Shown here in pieces: positions 49,027-58,146 of a stretch of 64,000 nucleotides of DNA (the first letter of the stretch is position 1; each line of letters opens with the position of its first letter). The notes beneath the pieces were generated by a model that searched no databases, had not been told where the DNA came from, and was given only the letters and a program-made list of their open reading frames with translations. The translations under genes were made by a program, and so were the position numbers. The DNA comes from Caballeronia sp. Lep1P3 (lineage in GTDB: Bacteria; Pseudomonadota; Gammaproteobacteria; Burkholderiales; Burkholderiaceae), in contig NZ_CP084265.1 of the NCBI RefSeq assembly GCF_022879595.1, positions 1,860,001 to 1,924,000 of the forward strand, read 5' to 3'.

Positions 49027-49770
49027 ATGCAGTCCCCGACTACCTCTCCCGCCGTCTTCGAGCCGGCGACGGCATCGAATATCAATCCGCGCGTGCCCGC
49101 GGCATGCGCTGTCGTGCTCGCGATTCACGCGGCGCTGCTCGGCGTTGCGCTCACGATGCGCCATGAGCCGCCGCCGCGCCCGGTCGAAGCCCGGTCCATC
49201 ACGGCGCAGCTCATCAGCGAAACGCCGCAGCCTGCGCCTCAGCCGGTCGCGGTTCAGTCGCCGCCCGTGCCGCAGCCGCCCAAACCTTTGCCGAAGCCGC
49301 AGCCCAGGCCGCAGGTCAAGCCGAGCGTCAAACCGAGGATCGAGCCCAAGCCCACGCCGATGCCGGTCACCGATGCGCCGTCGCCCGTGGCCGCGCCCGA
49401 GCCGGCGCCGGTCGCTCCGCCGCCGCCCGCTGCGGCACCGGCGGCGCCCGCCGCGCCCGCCATCGGCAAGCCGACGATGGATCTCGCCGCGCCGAAGAAC
49501 GTCGCGCATCTGTCGTGCAACATCGCGCAGCCGGACTATCCGGCCATGTCGCGCCGCCGCGGGGAAACGGGCACCGCGCTCGTGAAGCTGACCGTGGGCA
49601 TCGCCGGCAAGATCGAGAACGTGACGCTGCAAAAGAGCAGCGGCTCGCCGCGCCTGGACGACGCCGCGCTCGATGCGGTGCGTTCGAGCGCCTGCACGCC
49701 CTACAAGGAGAACGGCGAGGCCATCCGTGCGACGGCCACGGTGCCTTTCGTATTCAGTCTTAACGACTGA
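49027..49770 (+). CDS. tonB: energy transducer TonB
   Basis: 247 residues. A short cytoplasmic tail, one helix near 22-44 (VPAACAVVLAIHAALLGVAL), a Pro/Lys-rich periplasmic spacer (PKPLPKPQPRPQVKPSVKPR), and the C-terminal TonB domain (AQPDYPAMSRRRGETGTALV, IENVTLQKSSGSPRLDDAAL). Couples the proton gradient to outer-membrane siderophore/heme receptors via ExbBD, which follow at once. Confidence 0.96.
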   Translation: MQSPTTSPAVFEPATASNINPRVPAACAVVLAIHAALLGVALTMRHEPPPRPVEARSITAQLISETPQPAPQPVAVQSPPVPQPPKPLPKPQPRPQVKPSVKPRIEPKPTPMPVTDAPSPVAAPEPAPVAPPPPAAAPAAPAAPAIGKPTMDLAAPKNVAHLSCNIAQPDYPAMSRRRGETGTALVKLTVGIAGKIENVTLQKSSGSPRLDDAALDAVRSSACTPYKENGEAIRATATVPFVFSLND

Positions 49771-49798
49771 CCGGTTTTTTAGAGACAAGGAAACAGCA

Positions 49799-50545
49799 AT
49801 GCAAAACTACGGAATTGCGCACGTCTGGGCGCAAGGCGATTTCGTGACGCGCGGCATCGCGCTCGCGCTCGTCATCATGTCTGTGCTTTCGTGGACGGTG
49901 ATCGTCGTCAAGGCGTGGAACGTCTTGCGCCTCAAGCGCCTGACGAAAAATGCCGAACAGGCGTTCTGGCACTCGGACGATTTCAACGACGGCATCAAGA
50001 AGCTCGGCAGTCAGTCGTCGAGTCCGGCCGACAACCCGTTCCTCGCCCTCGCGCTCGCCGGTCAGGAAGCGGCCGAGCATCATCATCAGACGCAGCCGCA
50101 TCTGCACGATCGCATGGACGTGTCGGACTGGATCACGCGCTGCCTCAAGGACGTCATGGACGAGAGCGTCGGCCGCATGCAGGCGGGGCTCGCGGTGCTC
50201 GCGTCGATCGGCAGCACGGCGCCGTTCGTCGGCCTGTTCGGAACCGTGTGGGGCATCTATCACGCGCTCCTGACCATCGGCGCGACCGGGCAGACGTCGA
50301 TCGATCAGGTTGCGGGGCCGGTCGGCGAGTCGCTCATCATGACGGCGTTCGGCCTCTTCGTCGCGATTCCGGCGGTGCTCGGCTACAACGCGCTCACCCG
50401 CGGCAACAAGAGCATCGTGACCAAGCTGAACCGCTTCGCGCATGGCCTGCACGCGTTCTTCGTGACCGGTTCCAAGCTCTCGTCGAGCAAGCGCGCGAGC
50501 AACGCGCAGTCCGACAGCCTGCGTCTCGCGACGCGCGCCAGCTAA
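49799..50545 (+). CDS. exbB: biopolymer transport protein ExbB
   Basis: 248 residues, MQNYGIAHVWAQGDFVTRGI start at 49799 with AAGGAAA upstream. Three helices (IALALVIMSVLSWTVIVVKA, then two in the MotA/TolQ/ExbB core LAVLASIGSTAPFVGLFGTV and GESLIMTAFGLFVAIPAVLG). A His-rich loop HHHQTQPHLH near residue 95 is unusual. It forms the proton channel pentamer with ExbD. Confidence 0.96.
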   Translation: MQNYGIAHVWAQGDFVTRGIALALVIMSVLSWTVIVVKAWNVLRLKRLTKNAEQAFWHSDDFNDGIKKLGSQSSSPADNPFLALALAGQEAAEHHHQTQPHLHDRMDVSDWITRCLKDVMDESVGRMQAGLAVLASIGSTAPFVGLFGTVWGIYHALLTIGATGQTSIDQVAGPVGESLIMTAFGLFVAIPAVLGYNALTRGNKSIVTKLNRFAHGLHAFFVTGSKLSSSKRASNAQSDSLRLATRAS

Positions 50546-50557
50546 GCGGAGGTTCGC

Positions 50558-50980
50558 ATGGCCATGAGCCCATTCGCCGGCGATGAAGACGACGGCATGA
50601 TGAGCGAGATCAACATGACGCCGCTCGTCGACGTCATGCTCGTTCTCCTCATCATCTTTCTGGTGACGATTCCTGCGATGCATCACGCGGTGAAGATCGA
50701 CTTGCCGCACGCGAGCAGCCAGCCGCAGGACGAAAAGCCCTCGCATGTGAACGTCGCGATTCAGGCGGACGGCACGATCCTGTGGGACGACCAGAAGATC
50801 GACGACGCCACGCTCAAGGCGCGCCTCGCGCAGGCATCGCAGCAGACGCCGCAACCGGAATTGCATCTGCGCGCGGATCGCAAGGTGGCCTACGAGCGCG
50901 TCGCGGACGTGATGTCGGCGGCGCAGGCGGGCGGCTTGTCGAAGATCGGTTTCGTGACGGAGCCGAAAGCCGGCAAATAA
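50558..50980 (+). CDS. exbD: biopolymer transport protein ExbD
   Basis: 140 residues. One helix (NMTPLVDVMLVLLIIFLVTI) with the essential membrane Asp in PLVDVMLVL. The periplasmic domain (AIQADGTILWDDQKIDDATL) ends KIGFVTEPKAGK. Start GCGGAGG upstream; 12 bp after exbB. Confidence 0.96.
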   Translation: MAMSPFAGDEDDGMMSEINMTPLVDVMLVLLIIFLVTIPAMHHAVKIDLPHASSQPQDEKPSHVNVAIQADGTILWDDQKIDDATLKARLAQASQQTPQPELHLRADRKVAYERVADVMSAAQAGGLSKIGFVTEPKAGK

Positions 50981-51015
50981 CGCGGCATCGGAAAAGAAAT
51001 ACGCGCAGCAAAAGT

Positions 51016-51047
51016 AAAAGGCCTTCATCGACGATGAAGGCCTTTTT
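51016..51047 (+). terminator. terminator of tonB-exbB-exbD
   Basis: AAAAGGCCTTCAT / ATGAAGGCCTTTT with loop CGACG and T tail. Confidence 0.9.
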
Positions 51048-51078
51048 CGTGCGCGCTCAGCGCATTCGGGCGAGGCGG

Positions 51079-51198
51079 TTACTTGGGACTCGAATATCCT
51101 GAGCCCGCGGAATCGCCACATGCGGCAGCCGTGGTCGACACGGACAGCGCGATCAGCCCTATCAGGCTAACTATCAGAGTAGCCGTCAGTTTTCGCAT
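51079..51198 (-). CDS. 39-residue secreted peptide
   Basis: MRKLTATLIVSLIGLIALSV leads to TTAAACGDSAGSGYSSPK. AAGGAG precedes the ATG. Signal peptide cleavage after TAA-A would leave a peptide of about 15 residues beginning near ACGDS; the Cys could also make it a lipid-modified tail, but no full lipobox is present. Unknown function. Confidence 0.55.
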   Translation of the reverse strand: MRKLTATLIVSLIGLIALSVSTTAAACGDSAGSGYSSPK

Positions 51199-51328
51199 AA
51201 GAAGCTCCTTAGCGAAAGGAACCCCAATATAACGCTGCGATTTTTCGCGTACAAGATTTGCGCGATTGAATCTGTCCATCGCAAGCGCACGCTTCAATGG
51301 CAATAACGATGCGCCCTTTCGCACGCGA

Positions 51329-52291
51329 TCAAACCGTTTCCCGTTCCGTGCGCTCGACGACAGGACATTCTCCCGGAAAGCGCTTGCCGTCATCGATCGA
51401 TTCGACGAGAAAATCGACGAACGCGCGCACCGCCGGAACCATGCCCTGCCGCGAGAGGAACACGGCGTAAAGCTGCGGCGTCGGGAACGTCCAGCCCGGC
51501 ATGACGGGCGAAAGCTGGCCGCTTCGGAGCGGCGCGCCGTACATCATTTCCGGCAGCGCCGCGATGCCCACGCCGCGCATCACGGCTTCGCGGATCATCG
51601 AGAGATCGGCGGTGACGAGCCGCGGTTCGTGCTCGAACTCGTGCCGCGTGCCGTCCGGCGCGATCAGCCGATAGACGTGCCGGCCATCGGATGAAGGCAT
51701 GTCGAGCGTGTCGTATTGCGCGAGATCGGCGACGGTCATCGGCGGCGCATTGGGATTGAGCAGCGAGGGCGCGGCGACCAGCATCTGCTGCGTGCGCCAG
51801 AGCGGTCGCGCGACGACGTTCGAACTCGCGGGCGGCTCCGAGCGCACGCGCAAGGCGACGTCGATCGCGTCTTCGAACAGATCGACGACGCGGTTCGTCA
51901 CGCGCAGCACGACGCGCACTTCCGGATAGCGATGCATGAAATCCGGCATCACCGTGGCGAGGAAGGTCTGCGCGATGGTCACGGGCACGCTCACGCGCAC
52001 GGTGCCGCGCGGCGAATCGCGCAGGCTTTGCACGACGTTCACGGCGGCCTGCGCTTCGGCTAGCATCGCCTGACAATGCTGATAGAACAGTTGCCCCGCT
52101 TCGGTCAGCGCGAGCTTGCGCGTGGAGCGCTGCAAAAGACGCACGCCGAGCGACGCTTCCAGCTCCGACACACGCCGCGACAGGCGCGATTTCGAGATAC
52201 CGAGCACGCGCTCGGCCGCGGAAAACCCGCCGTGCTGGACGACGTGCGAGAAGTACATCAGATCGTTCAGGTCGTGCGAGTCTGGCGTCAT
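51329..52291 (-). CDS. LysR-family transcriptional regulator
   Basis: 320 residues from MTPDSHDLNDLMYFSHVVQH. N-terminal winged helix (GGFSAAERVLGISKSRLSRR) and LysR substrate domain (TVRVSVPVTIAQTFLATVMP). Divergent from the pirin gene 147 bp away, the normal layout for a LysR that controls its neighbour. Similar regulators act on pirin/quercetinase-like genes. Confidence 0.94.
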   Translation of the reverse strand: MTPDSHDLNDLMYFSHVVQHGGFSAAERVLGISKSRLSRRVSELEASLGVRLLQRSTRKLALTEAGQLFYQHCQAMLAEAQAAVNVVQSLRDSPRGTVRVSVPVTIAQTFLATVMPDFMHRYPEVRVVLRVTNRVVDLFEDAIDVALRVRSEPPASSNVVARPLWRTQQMLVAAPSLLNPNAPPMTVADLAQYDTLDMPSSDGRHVYRLIAPDGTRHEFEHEPRLVTADLSMIREAVMRGVGIAALPEMMYGAPLRSGQLSPVMPGWTFPTPQLYAVFLSRQGMVPAVRAFVDFLVESIDDGKRFPGECPVVERTERETV

Positions 52292-52438
52292 GATCGGTTC
52301 GGCATGAGTCGTTTGTTTATCGCGGCAGGACAATCCATTGCGTCCGGGCGGCTTTTACCCCGAAATACGGCCCATATAATAGCCGTGTGTTTCAAATTCA
52401 GCGCTATTCCCCTAATGGCGACGCGAGGCAAGAACATC

Positions 52439-53305
52439 ATGAGCCGCACCATTTCCAGCATCATTCCCGCGATCCGCACGGTCGAAGGCGGCGGTTTCGT
52501 CGTGCATCGTCCGTTTCCCACCCGTCTCCTGATGGACTTCGACCCGTTCCTGCTGCTCGACGAAATGGGTCCCATCGACTACGCGCCCGGCGAGGCGAAG
52601 GGCGCGCCCGATCATCCGCATCGCGGCTTCGAGACCGTCACCTACATGCTGGAGGGCGAATTCGGCCACAAGGATTCGGCGGGTCATTCGGGCACGCTGC
52701 GCGCGGGCGACGTGCAATGGATGACGGCCGGCGCGGGCGTGCTCCACAGCGAAATGCCCGGCGAAGAATTCACGCGGCGCGGCGGCCGCGTCCACGGATT
52801 GCAGTTGTGGGTGAACCTGCCCAGGCGCGACAAGATGATCGCGCCGCATTACCAGGAGATTCCGTCGGAGCGCATTCCCGTCGCGACGAGCGAGGACGGC
52901 AAGGTGCGCGTGAAGGTCATCGCGGGCGAAGCGCTCGGCGTGAAAGCCGCGATCGAGACGCGCACGCCGATTCTCTACCAGCATTTTTCGCTGGAGCCGG
53001 GCGCGAGAATCGAACATCGCGTGCCGCGCGACTTTCGCGTGTTCGCCTATGGGCTCTCGGGCACGGCGCTTCACGGACCGCAGGATCAGCCGGTGCGCGC
53101 GCAACAGATGGTGATCTTCAAGGATGATGCCGACACCATCACGCTCGCCGCCGGCGACGAGCCAGTGGAGGTGCTGCTGTTCGGTGGCGTGCCGCTCAAG
53201 GAGCCGGTCGTCCGCTACGGCCCGTTCGTCATGAACACCGAAGACGAAATCCGTCAGGCAGTCATCGACTATCAGGCGGGGCGCATGGGCGCGATCAATC
53301 ACTGA
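52439..53305 (+). CDS. pirin-family protein
   Basis: 288 residues, start MSRTISSIIPAIRTVEGGGF. Bicupin with metal site in PDHPHRGFETVTYML and VLHSEMPG (His ligands and Glu). Bacterial pirins act as quercetin 2,3-dioxygenases or redox regulators. ATG 52439 was preferred to 52415 since GAGG is at the right side only for the later one. Confidence 0.93.
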   Translation: MSRTISSIIPAIRTVEGGGFVVHRPFPTRLLMDFDPFLLLDEMGPIDYAPGEAKGAPDHPHRGFETVTYMLEGEFGHKDSAGHSGTLRAGDVQWMTAGAGVLHSEMPGEEFTRRGGRVHGLQLWVNLPRRDKMIAPHYQEIPSERIPVATSEDGKVRVKVIAGEALGVKAAIETRTPILYQHFSLEPGARIEHRVPRDFRVFAYGLSGTALHGPQDQPVRAQQMVIFKDDADTITLAAGDEPVEVLLFGGVPLKEPVVRYGPFVMNTEDEIRQAVIDYQAGRMGAINH

Positions 53306-53455
53306 CCGTCGCACGGAAAGCAGCACAAAGCGGCATAAAGCAGTGAAACGGCGCGGCAAGAACGGGCACATTGCGTCACAATGACCGTTCGTCCCGCGCC
53401 TTTCGCTTGATCGTTCGTTCCCGGCGCTGCCCTTCATCGAAGCGAGGAAGCTCGT

Positions 53456-53854
53456 ATGTCCGTTCCCGTCGTGATTGCCACCATCGGCGAGGCCGATTAC
53501 GAAACGCGCCTCGAAGACGGCACGCACACCTGGTTCTCCGATGAGCCCGCGAGTCTCGGCGGCGCCGACAGCGCGCCGCAGCCGGCTGCGCTGCTGCTGT
53601 CGAGCCTCGGCGCGTGCACGTCGATCACGCTGCGCATGTACGCCAGGCGCAAGAGCTGGCCGCTGGAATCCGTGCGCGTCGAACTGTCGATGACGAGCAC
53701 GGCCGAGGGCACCGTCATCGACCGCCGCATCTCGCTCGAAGGCCCGCTCGCCGACGACCAACGGGAACGGCTCTTGCAAATTGCCAATGCCTGCCCGATG
53801 CACAAGGTCCTGTCCGGTGCGATTCGCATCGAATCGGGACTGGTCGCCGCCTGA
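53456..53854 (+). CDS. OsmC-family protein
   Basis: 132 residues. Redox Cys in LLSSLGACTSITLRMYARRK and in IANACPMHKVLSG, the two-Cys pattern of organic hydroperoxide/YhfA-type OsmC proteins. GAGGAAG upstream. It probably detoxifies peroxides. Confidence 0.93.
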   Translation: MSVPVVIATIGEADYETRLEDGTHTWFSDEPASLGGADSAPQPAALLLSSLGACTSITLRMYARRKSWPLESVRVELSMTSTAEGTVIDRRISLEGPLADDQRERLLQIANACPMHKVLSGAIRIESGLVAA

Positions 53855-53904
53855 ACGTCGGGCATCGGCCATCGGGCGTCACGAACGTCCAAGGAAACGT
53901 CGTT

Positions 53905-54393
53905 TTGAATTTCGAACACCTGATCCAGATCAACGATCCGCAGAACCCGCTCGTCGCCTCGCTCACGCGCGAGCAGTTGTGGGAAGGGCTCGTCCTGCGC
54001 GCGGAACAGCCGCAGTTGTTCGTGCTCGGTCTCGATAGCTGCGCGATTCTTTCGCGCGAAGGCGACGTGATGGAGCGCGAACTGCATTACGGTCAGGCCG
54101 TGGTGCGCGACCGCGTCACGCTCGACCGGAACAATAGCGTCCGCTACGACATCCTGCCGACGGCCGAACATGTGGGCGGCTCGCTCACGATGGCCATCGA
54201 GCAGCCCGACGCGTTGCAGCTTTTCGTGCGCTTCACGTACCGCACGACGCTGCCGGAGAGCGACAACTCGACGCCCGATGAACGTCAGACGCAGGAGATC
54301 GTGAAGTCGGCGTATCGCGAGTCGGACATCGACACGGTGCGGCTCATTCGGCAGTACGCGCACGGCCGCACGGGTGAAAGCCCGCTGCATTGA
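53905..54393 (+). CDS. SRPBCC (AtaL-like, DUF1857) protein
   Basis: 162 residues with a TTG start at 53905 preceded by AAGGAAA at good spacing. MNFEHLIQINDPQNPLVASL, then LTREQLWEGLVLRAEQPQLF. The START-like ligand-binding fold is typical of this family. Role unknown; it follows the OsmC gene closely (50 bp) on the same strand. Confidence 0.85.
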   Translation: MNFEHLIQINDPQNPLVASLTREQLWEGLVLRAEQPQLFVLGLDSCAILSREGDVMERELHYGQAVVRDRVTLDRNNSVRYDILPTAEHVGGSLTMAIEQPDALQLFVRFTYRTTLPESDNSTPDERQTQEIVKSAYRESDIDTVRLIRQYAHGRTGESPLH

Positions 54394-54449
54394 GACATCG
54401 AGCGCGACTATCGGATGCCGCGCTTCGATCGGAAAGTTCGCTTGCAAAT

Positions 54450-54468
54450 AGGAATGGTTATCATTTAC
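54450..54468 (+). promoter_or_regulatory. Fur box before hemP
   Basis: A near-palindrome around GAATGGTTATCATTTAC, matching the Fur consensus at most positions; 40 bp before the chosen hemP start. Confidence 0.75.
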
Positions 54469-54508
54469 GATGGAACCATCGAATCAACGAACGCACTCAC
54501 CGACCGAC

Positions 54509-54751
54509 ATGACCGATACGCCGCGATCCTCCACGCTCAGGCTGCGCCGCCCGGTTGTCCGCGATGCCGCCGTCACGCGCCCGAAGCCCGCGCCTGTGAC
54601 GGTGCAGCCGGCGACAGCGGACGCGAACGGCGAGCGCCTGCTGCGAAGCGACGTGCTGCTGCAGGGCCGCAGTCATGTCGCGATTGCGCATAACGGGGAG
54701 ACCTATCAATTGCGCGCGACGCGTCTGGGCAAACTGATCCTGACGAAGTAG
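54509..54751 (+). CDS. hemP: hemin uptake protein HemP
   Basis: 80 residues from MTDTPRSSTLRLRRP. The HemP domain at the end reads LLRSDVLLQGRSHVAIAHNG and TYQLRATRLGKLILTK. An ATG at 54470 is possible but would lie in the Fur box. HemP/HmuP activates heme uptake genes in some Burkholderia; the usual hmuRSTUV operon does not follow here. Confidence 0.9.
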   Translation: MTDTPRSSTLRLRRPVVRDAAVTRPKPAPVTVQPATADANGERLLRSDVLLQGRSHVAIAHNGETYQLRATRLGKLILTK

Positions 54752-54955
54752 CGCCAAGAGACAGCAGTAGTACCGGGTATTGTGGGGACCACCTCGCCAG
54801 GAGGTGTTTGGCCTTAGCCAGCAAGGACGACTTGCACGCGAGAATTTAGACCCCTTCGTGCAAACACCAGCCAGTCGTCGATAGCCAGCGAAGCCGTTTT
54901 TTTGGTTCCTGCGCGCTCGTGCTGTACTTCTGCCGACGCACGCGATCAAAGAATG

Positions 54956-54992
54956 AAGCGGCGCGCTTTCACACGAAAGCGCGCCGCTTTTT
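54956..54992. terminator. bidirectional terminator after hemP
   Basis: AAGCGGCGCGCTTTC / GAAAGCGCGCCGCTT with loop ACAC and TTTTTT tail; also fits the convergent GlcG-like gene. Confidence 0.9.
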
Positions 54993-55025
54993 TACATGGC
55001 AAGCTTTTGCGCAGAGGAAACAGCG

Positions 55026-55439
55026 TCAGACGTTCTCGATCCCCAGCGCCGCGATGCCCGCGCGCGCGATCTGCGCATCCTGATCCGACTTCACGCCCGA
55101 CACGCCCACCGCGCCGACGATGTCCGCGCCCACGAAAATCGGCACGCCGCCTTCGAGCATCGCGGTCATCGGCGCGGAGAGGAACGCGGTGCGTCCCTGC
55201 TTGATCGTGTCTTCGTAGACTTTCGTCTCGCGCCGGCCCAGCACGGCGGTGCGCGCCTTGCCCGTCGCCATTTCGGCGGTGCTCGCGCCCGCCCCTTCCA
55301 GCCGGTGCAGATGCAGCAGATGTCCACCGTCATCGACGATGGCGACGGTCACGTTCCAGTTGTGTTCCTTCGCGTGTGCCTCGGCTGCGGCGGCCATGGC
55401 CTTCACGTCATCGTCGGTCAGTACGGGTTTCGTTCTCAC
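55026..55439 (-). CDS. GlcG/HbpS-family heme-binding protein
   Basis: 137 residues of the DUF336 family: LTDDDVKAMAAAAEAHAKEH, VTVAIVDDGGHLLHLHRLEG, PIFVGADIVGAVGVSG. Homologues (HbpS of Streptomyces, GlcG) bind heme or are of unknown use. No signal peptide. Its neighbours are iron genes, which supports a heme or iron role. Confidence 0.88.
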   Translation of the reverse strand: MRTKPVLTDDDVKAMAAAAEAHAKEHNWNVTVAIVDDGGHLLHLHRLEGAGASTAEMATGKARTAVLGRRETKVYEDTIKQGRTAFLSAPMTAMLEGGVPIFVGADIVGAVGVSGVKSDQDAQIARAGIAALGIENV

Positions 55440-55463
55440 TTGGTGCTCGCTCGTGTGCTGGCG

Positions 55464-56885
55464 TTATCGGGAAAAGCCCCAAAACATCAGATACCAGGCG
55501 CTGTCCGCAACGGCCAGCGCAGCGACAAACCATATCATCGAAAGGAGACGCGGAACAGGCGTCGCGGCGTAGCGCCCCGTCACCCGCCATGCGAGCCACG
55601 CGCTCCACAGGTTCGCAATCGCGAGCAGCGCGAGCCGCAAGTCCGTCACCCACCAGAGCGCGACATGCTCGGCGCGCAGCAGCGAGACCGTCGTCGCCGA
55701 AAGGCCGAGGAACACGCCGACGCCCGCAATCGGAATGAGCGCGAGCGCGAGGTGATGCACGCGTTTCGCCTCCATCTTGCCGAGCATGCGCGCGCCCATC
55801 GCGAGAAGCGCGAGCAGCGCCGTTCCGTAGACGAGGCCGGTCGCGAGCATGTAGCCGATGACCATCGTGCCGTCGAGCCACGAGAAGACGTCGTTCTGCT
55901 CGGGGTAATGCGTGAAAAGGAACCACGGCGCGTTGGTGTCGAGCGGCCAGAGGATGTTGTGATCGATCAGCCAGCCCGCGAAGAACTGCTTGAGATCGAC
56001 GAACCAGGTGCTCACCGTCCAGTGGAATCCGCCGATCGCGATGCCGAGCAGCCCGTACAGAATGAGCGCCGTATCCCACGGATTGGCCGCCTTGTCGCCG
56101 AGCTTCACGACTTCCTCGGCGGGCGAGCGCCAGGAAAGCGCGATCGCGTCGCGGTGGCCGCTGCATCGCCCGCACATGTGGCAGTCGGCGGCGCCCTTCA
56201 TGTTGCGAAGCGGAACGAGCGGCGCGCAGTTGATCGGAATCACGCGATGGCCGTGCTCGCCCTGCTTGTACGAGCGGCGCCACGCGTCCTCGCTTACCTT
56301 GTAATGGAACGGCGCGAGCCTCGAGAGCAGCGAGAACACGCCGTTCACCGGGCAGAGGTACTTGCACCAGACGCGCTTTTCGCGGCCATACAGCGCGCCG
56401 ATGATCATCGCGCCGACCGTCGATCCGCCGAGCACGAGCAGCACCGCCTTCGGATATTGATACACGCTCACCATCTGGCCGTAGATCGTCGTCAGGCCGA
56501 ACGCGACGAACGGCCAGCCGCCCCAGCGCATCCAGTGCGGAATGGCGCGGCCGCGACCGAAGCGGCTCGCGAACTCCGTCAGCGCGCCTTCCGGACACAG
56601 CACGCCGCACCACACGCGCCCGAGCATGACCATCGACAGCAACACGAACGGCCACCAGATGCCCCAAAACACGAACTGCGCGGCGAGCGTCAGGTTGTTC
56701 CAGAGATGCGCGGAGCCGTCGGGCAGCGGCATCACGGCGGGAACGAGGATCAGGAACGCGTACACGGCAACGACGACCCACTGAATCGCGCGGATCGTGC
56801 TGCCGTGCCGTTGCATCCAGTGGCCGGCCTGCTGGAGCCGGCTCACCGTGGAGGCTTGCTCACGTTGTTGCATCAGGGAACTCAT
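55464..56885 (-). CDS. ftrD: FtrD, membrane polyferredoxin of ferrous iron uptake
   Basis: 473 residues, about ten hydrophobic segments. NapH/CcoG-like cluster motifs: RVWCGVLCPEG, VWCKYLCPVNG and CHMCGRCSGH. Start overlaps the ftrC stop by 4 bp. Together with FtrA-C it forms the Bordetella/Burkholderia/Brucella ferrous iron uptake system. It presumably passes electrons to the periplasmic side. Confidence 0.93.
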   Translation of the reverse strand: MSSLMQQREQASTVSRLQQAGHWMQRHGSTIRAIQWVVVAVYAFLILVPAVMPLPDGSAHLWNNLTLAAQFVFWGIWWPFVLLSMVMLGRVWCGVLCPEGALTEFASRFGRGRAIPHWMRWGGWPFVAFGLTTIYGQMVSVYQYPKAVLLVLGGSTVGAMIIGALYGREKRVWCKYLCPVNGVFSLLSRLAPFHYKVSEDAWRRSYKQGEHGHRVIPINCAPLVPLRNMKGAADCHMCGRCSGHRDAIALSWRSPAEEVVKLGDKAANPWDTALILYGLLGIAIGGFHWTVSTWFVDLKQFFAGWLIDHNILWPLDTNAPWFLFTHYPEQNDVFSWLDGTMVIGYMLATGLVYGTALLALLAMGARMLGKMEAKRVHHLALALIPIAGVGVFLGLSATTVSLLRAEHVALWWVTDLRLALLAIANLWSAWLAWRVTGRYAATPVPRLLSMIWFVAALAVADSAWYLMFWGFSR

Positions 56886-57733
56886 GCTGGTCGGCCAGCC
56901 GCCTTCTGTTTTTGCGCGAGCTGACTGTTCGAGCGCCGCAGCAGCAGATAGATGACGATCCAGTACACCGCATACGCGACGAGATTCATGCCCGCCGGAT
57001 GCGCGCGGTAGCCCGTGAGCGTCGCGATGAGGGAACCGAAGGTGCTGGAGTCGTCGAGGATGGCGGACGTGTTCCACACCTGATTGACGATCACCGGCAG
57101 CACTTCCATGTCGATCAGCTTGTCCACGCCCGTCTCGAAGAGGCCGGCGGCGAGAAAGAGCAACATGATTTCGGTGACGCGAAAAAACGCGCGCCACGAG
57201 AACACCCTGCCGCCGAGCTGCAGCACGTAGAACGTGAGCAGCGCGAGCGCGAAGCCGATGACGATGGCCGCATATTGCGATGCCGCCACATGCCCCGATT
57301 GCCCGAAGCCGACGCCGTACAGGAACACGGCCGTCTCGCTGCCTTCACGCGCGATCGCGAGTGCGACCAGCAGCGCGATGCCCCACCAGTGACCATCGCT
57401 CGTGCTCTTTTGCAGCGACGTTTCCATGTCGCGCTTGAGCGTGCGGCCGTGGCGCTTCATCCACAGCACCATTTGCACGATCAGCACGCACGCGACGAGC
57501 ACCATCGCGGTCTGGAAATAGTCCTGCGCGTTGCCGGACAGCACTTCGCTGAAGCCGACGAGCGCCGCGCCGAGCGCAACGGCGGCGATCAGCCCCGCCG
57601 CCACGCCGAACCAGAGATAGGGCAGGCCGCGACGCGCCTGATGATCGCCGTTCTTCAGCCACGCGTAGAGAATGCCGACGACCAGAAGCGCCTCGACGCT
57701 TTCCCGCCAAACGATGAAAAGTACCTGCCCCAT
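56882..57733 (-). CDS. ftrC: FtrC, FTR1-family iron permease
   Basis: 283 residues, seven helices. The two REXXE motifs for ferric ion are in VWRESVEALLVVG and AIAREGSETAVFLYG. ATG at 57733; 36 bp after ftrB. Imports iron through the inner membrane. Confidence 0.95.
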   Translation of the reverse strand: MGQVLFIVWRESVEALLVVGILYAWLKNGDHQARRGLPYLWFGVAAGLIAAVALGAALVGFSEVLSGNAQDYFQTAMVLVACVLIVQMVLWMKRHGRTLKRDMETSLQKSTSDGHWWGIALLVALAIAREGSETAVFLYGVGFGQSGHVAASQYAAIVIGFALALLTFYVLQLGGRVFSWRAFFRVTEIMLLFLAAGLFETGVDKLIDMEVLPVIVNQVWNTSAILDDSSTFGSLIATLTGYRAHPAGMNLVAYAVYWIVIYLLLRRSNSQLAQKQKAAGRPA

Positions 57734-57769
57734 CTCAAACCCCCTGCCCGTTCCGCCGCATTCGGCGCA

Positions 57770-58114
57770 TTACTTCGCGACGATCACGCCCTGCGCCGTC
57801 TGATGGAAATCGTCGAAGAACTTGTATTCGCCCGGATCGAGCGGCGCGATCACGACGAACGAATCCGCGCCCGGCGCGAGCACCTTCTCCTTGCGCAACT
57901 GCACGCTTTCGAACTCGGCCGCGCCCTTGCCGACGTTATGCACTTCGATCTTGATGCGTTGTCCCGCCGGCACTTCGATGCGCGCCAGGTTCAGCTTGCC
58001 GTCGTTCATTTCGAGCTTGAACGTCGGCAGATCGGCGGCCTGCACCGTCCCCGCGCCCGCCGCGGCGAGAACCGCGAACAGCGCGAGCGCAACCACCTGC
58101 CTTTTCGATGTCAT
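57770..58114 (-). CDS. ftrB: FtrB, periplasmic cupredoxin
   Basis: 114 residues. Signal peptide MTSKRQVVALALFAVLAAAG to VQA; cupredoxin fold (FKLEMNDGKLNLARIEVPAG, YKFFDDFHQTAQGVIVAK) with a single His near the end and no blue-copper Cys. In Bordetella and Brucella FtrB is proposed to oxidise ferrous iron before import. Confidence 0.92.
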   Translation of the reverse strand: MTSKRQVVALALFAVLAAAGAGTVQAADLPTFKLEMNDGKLNLARIEVPAGQRIKIEVHNVGKGAAEFESVQLRKEKVLAPGADSFVVIAPLDPGEYKFFDDFHQTAQGVIVAK

Positions 58115-58146
58115 TGAGTGCTTCCCGAAAATGAACACGCGCGCGC

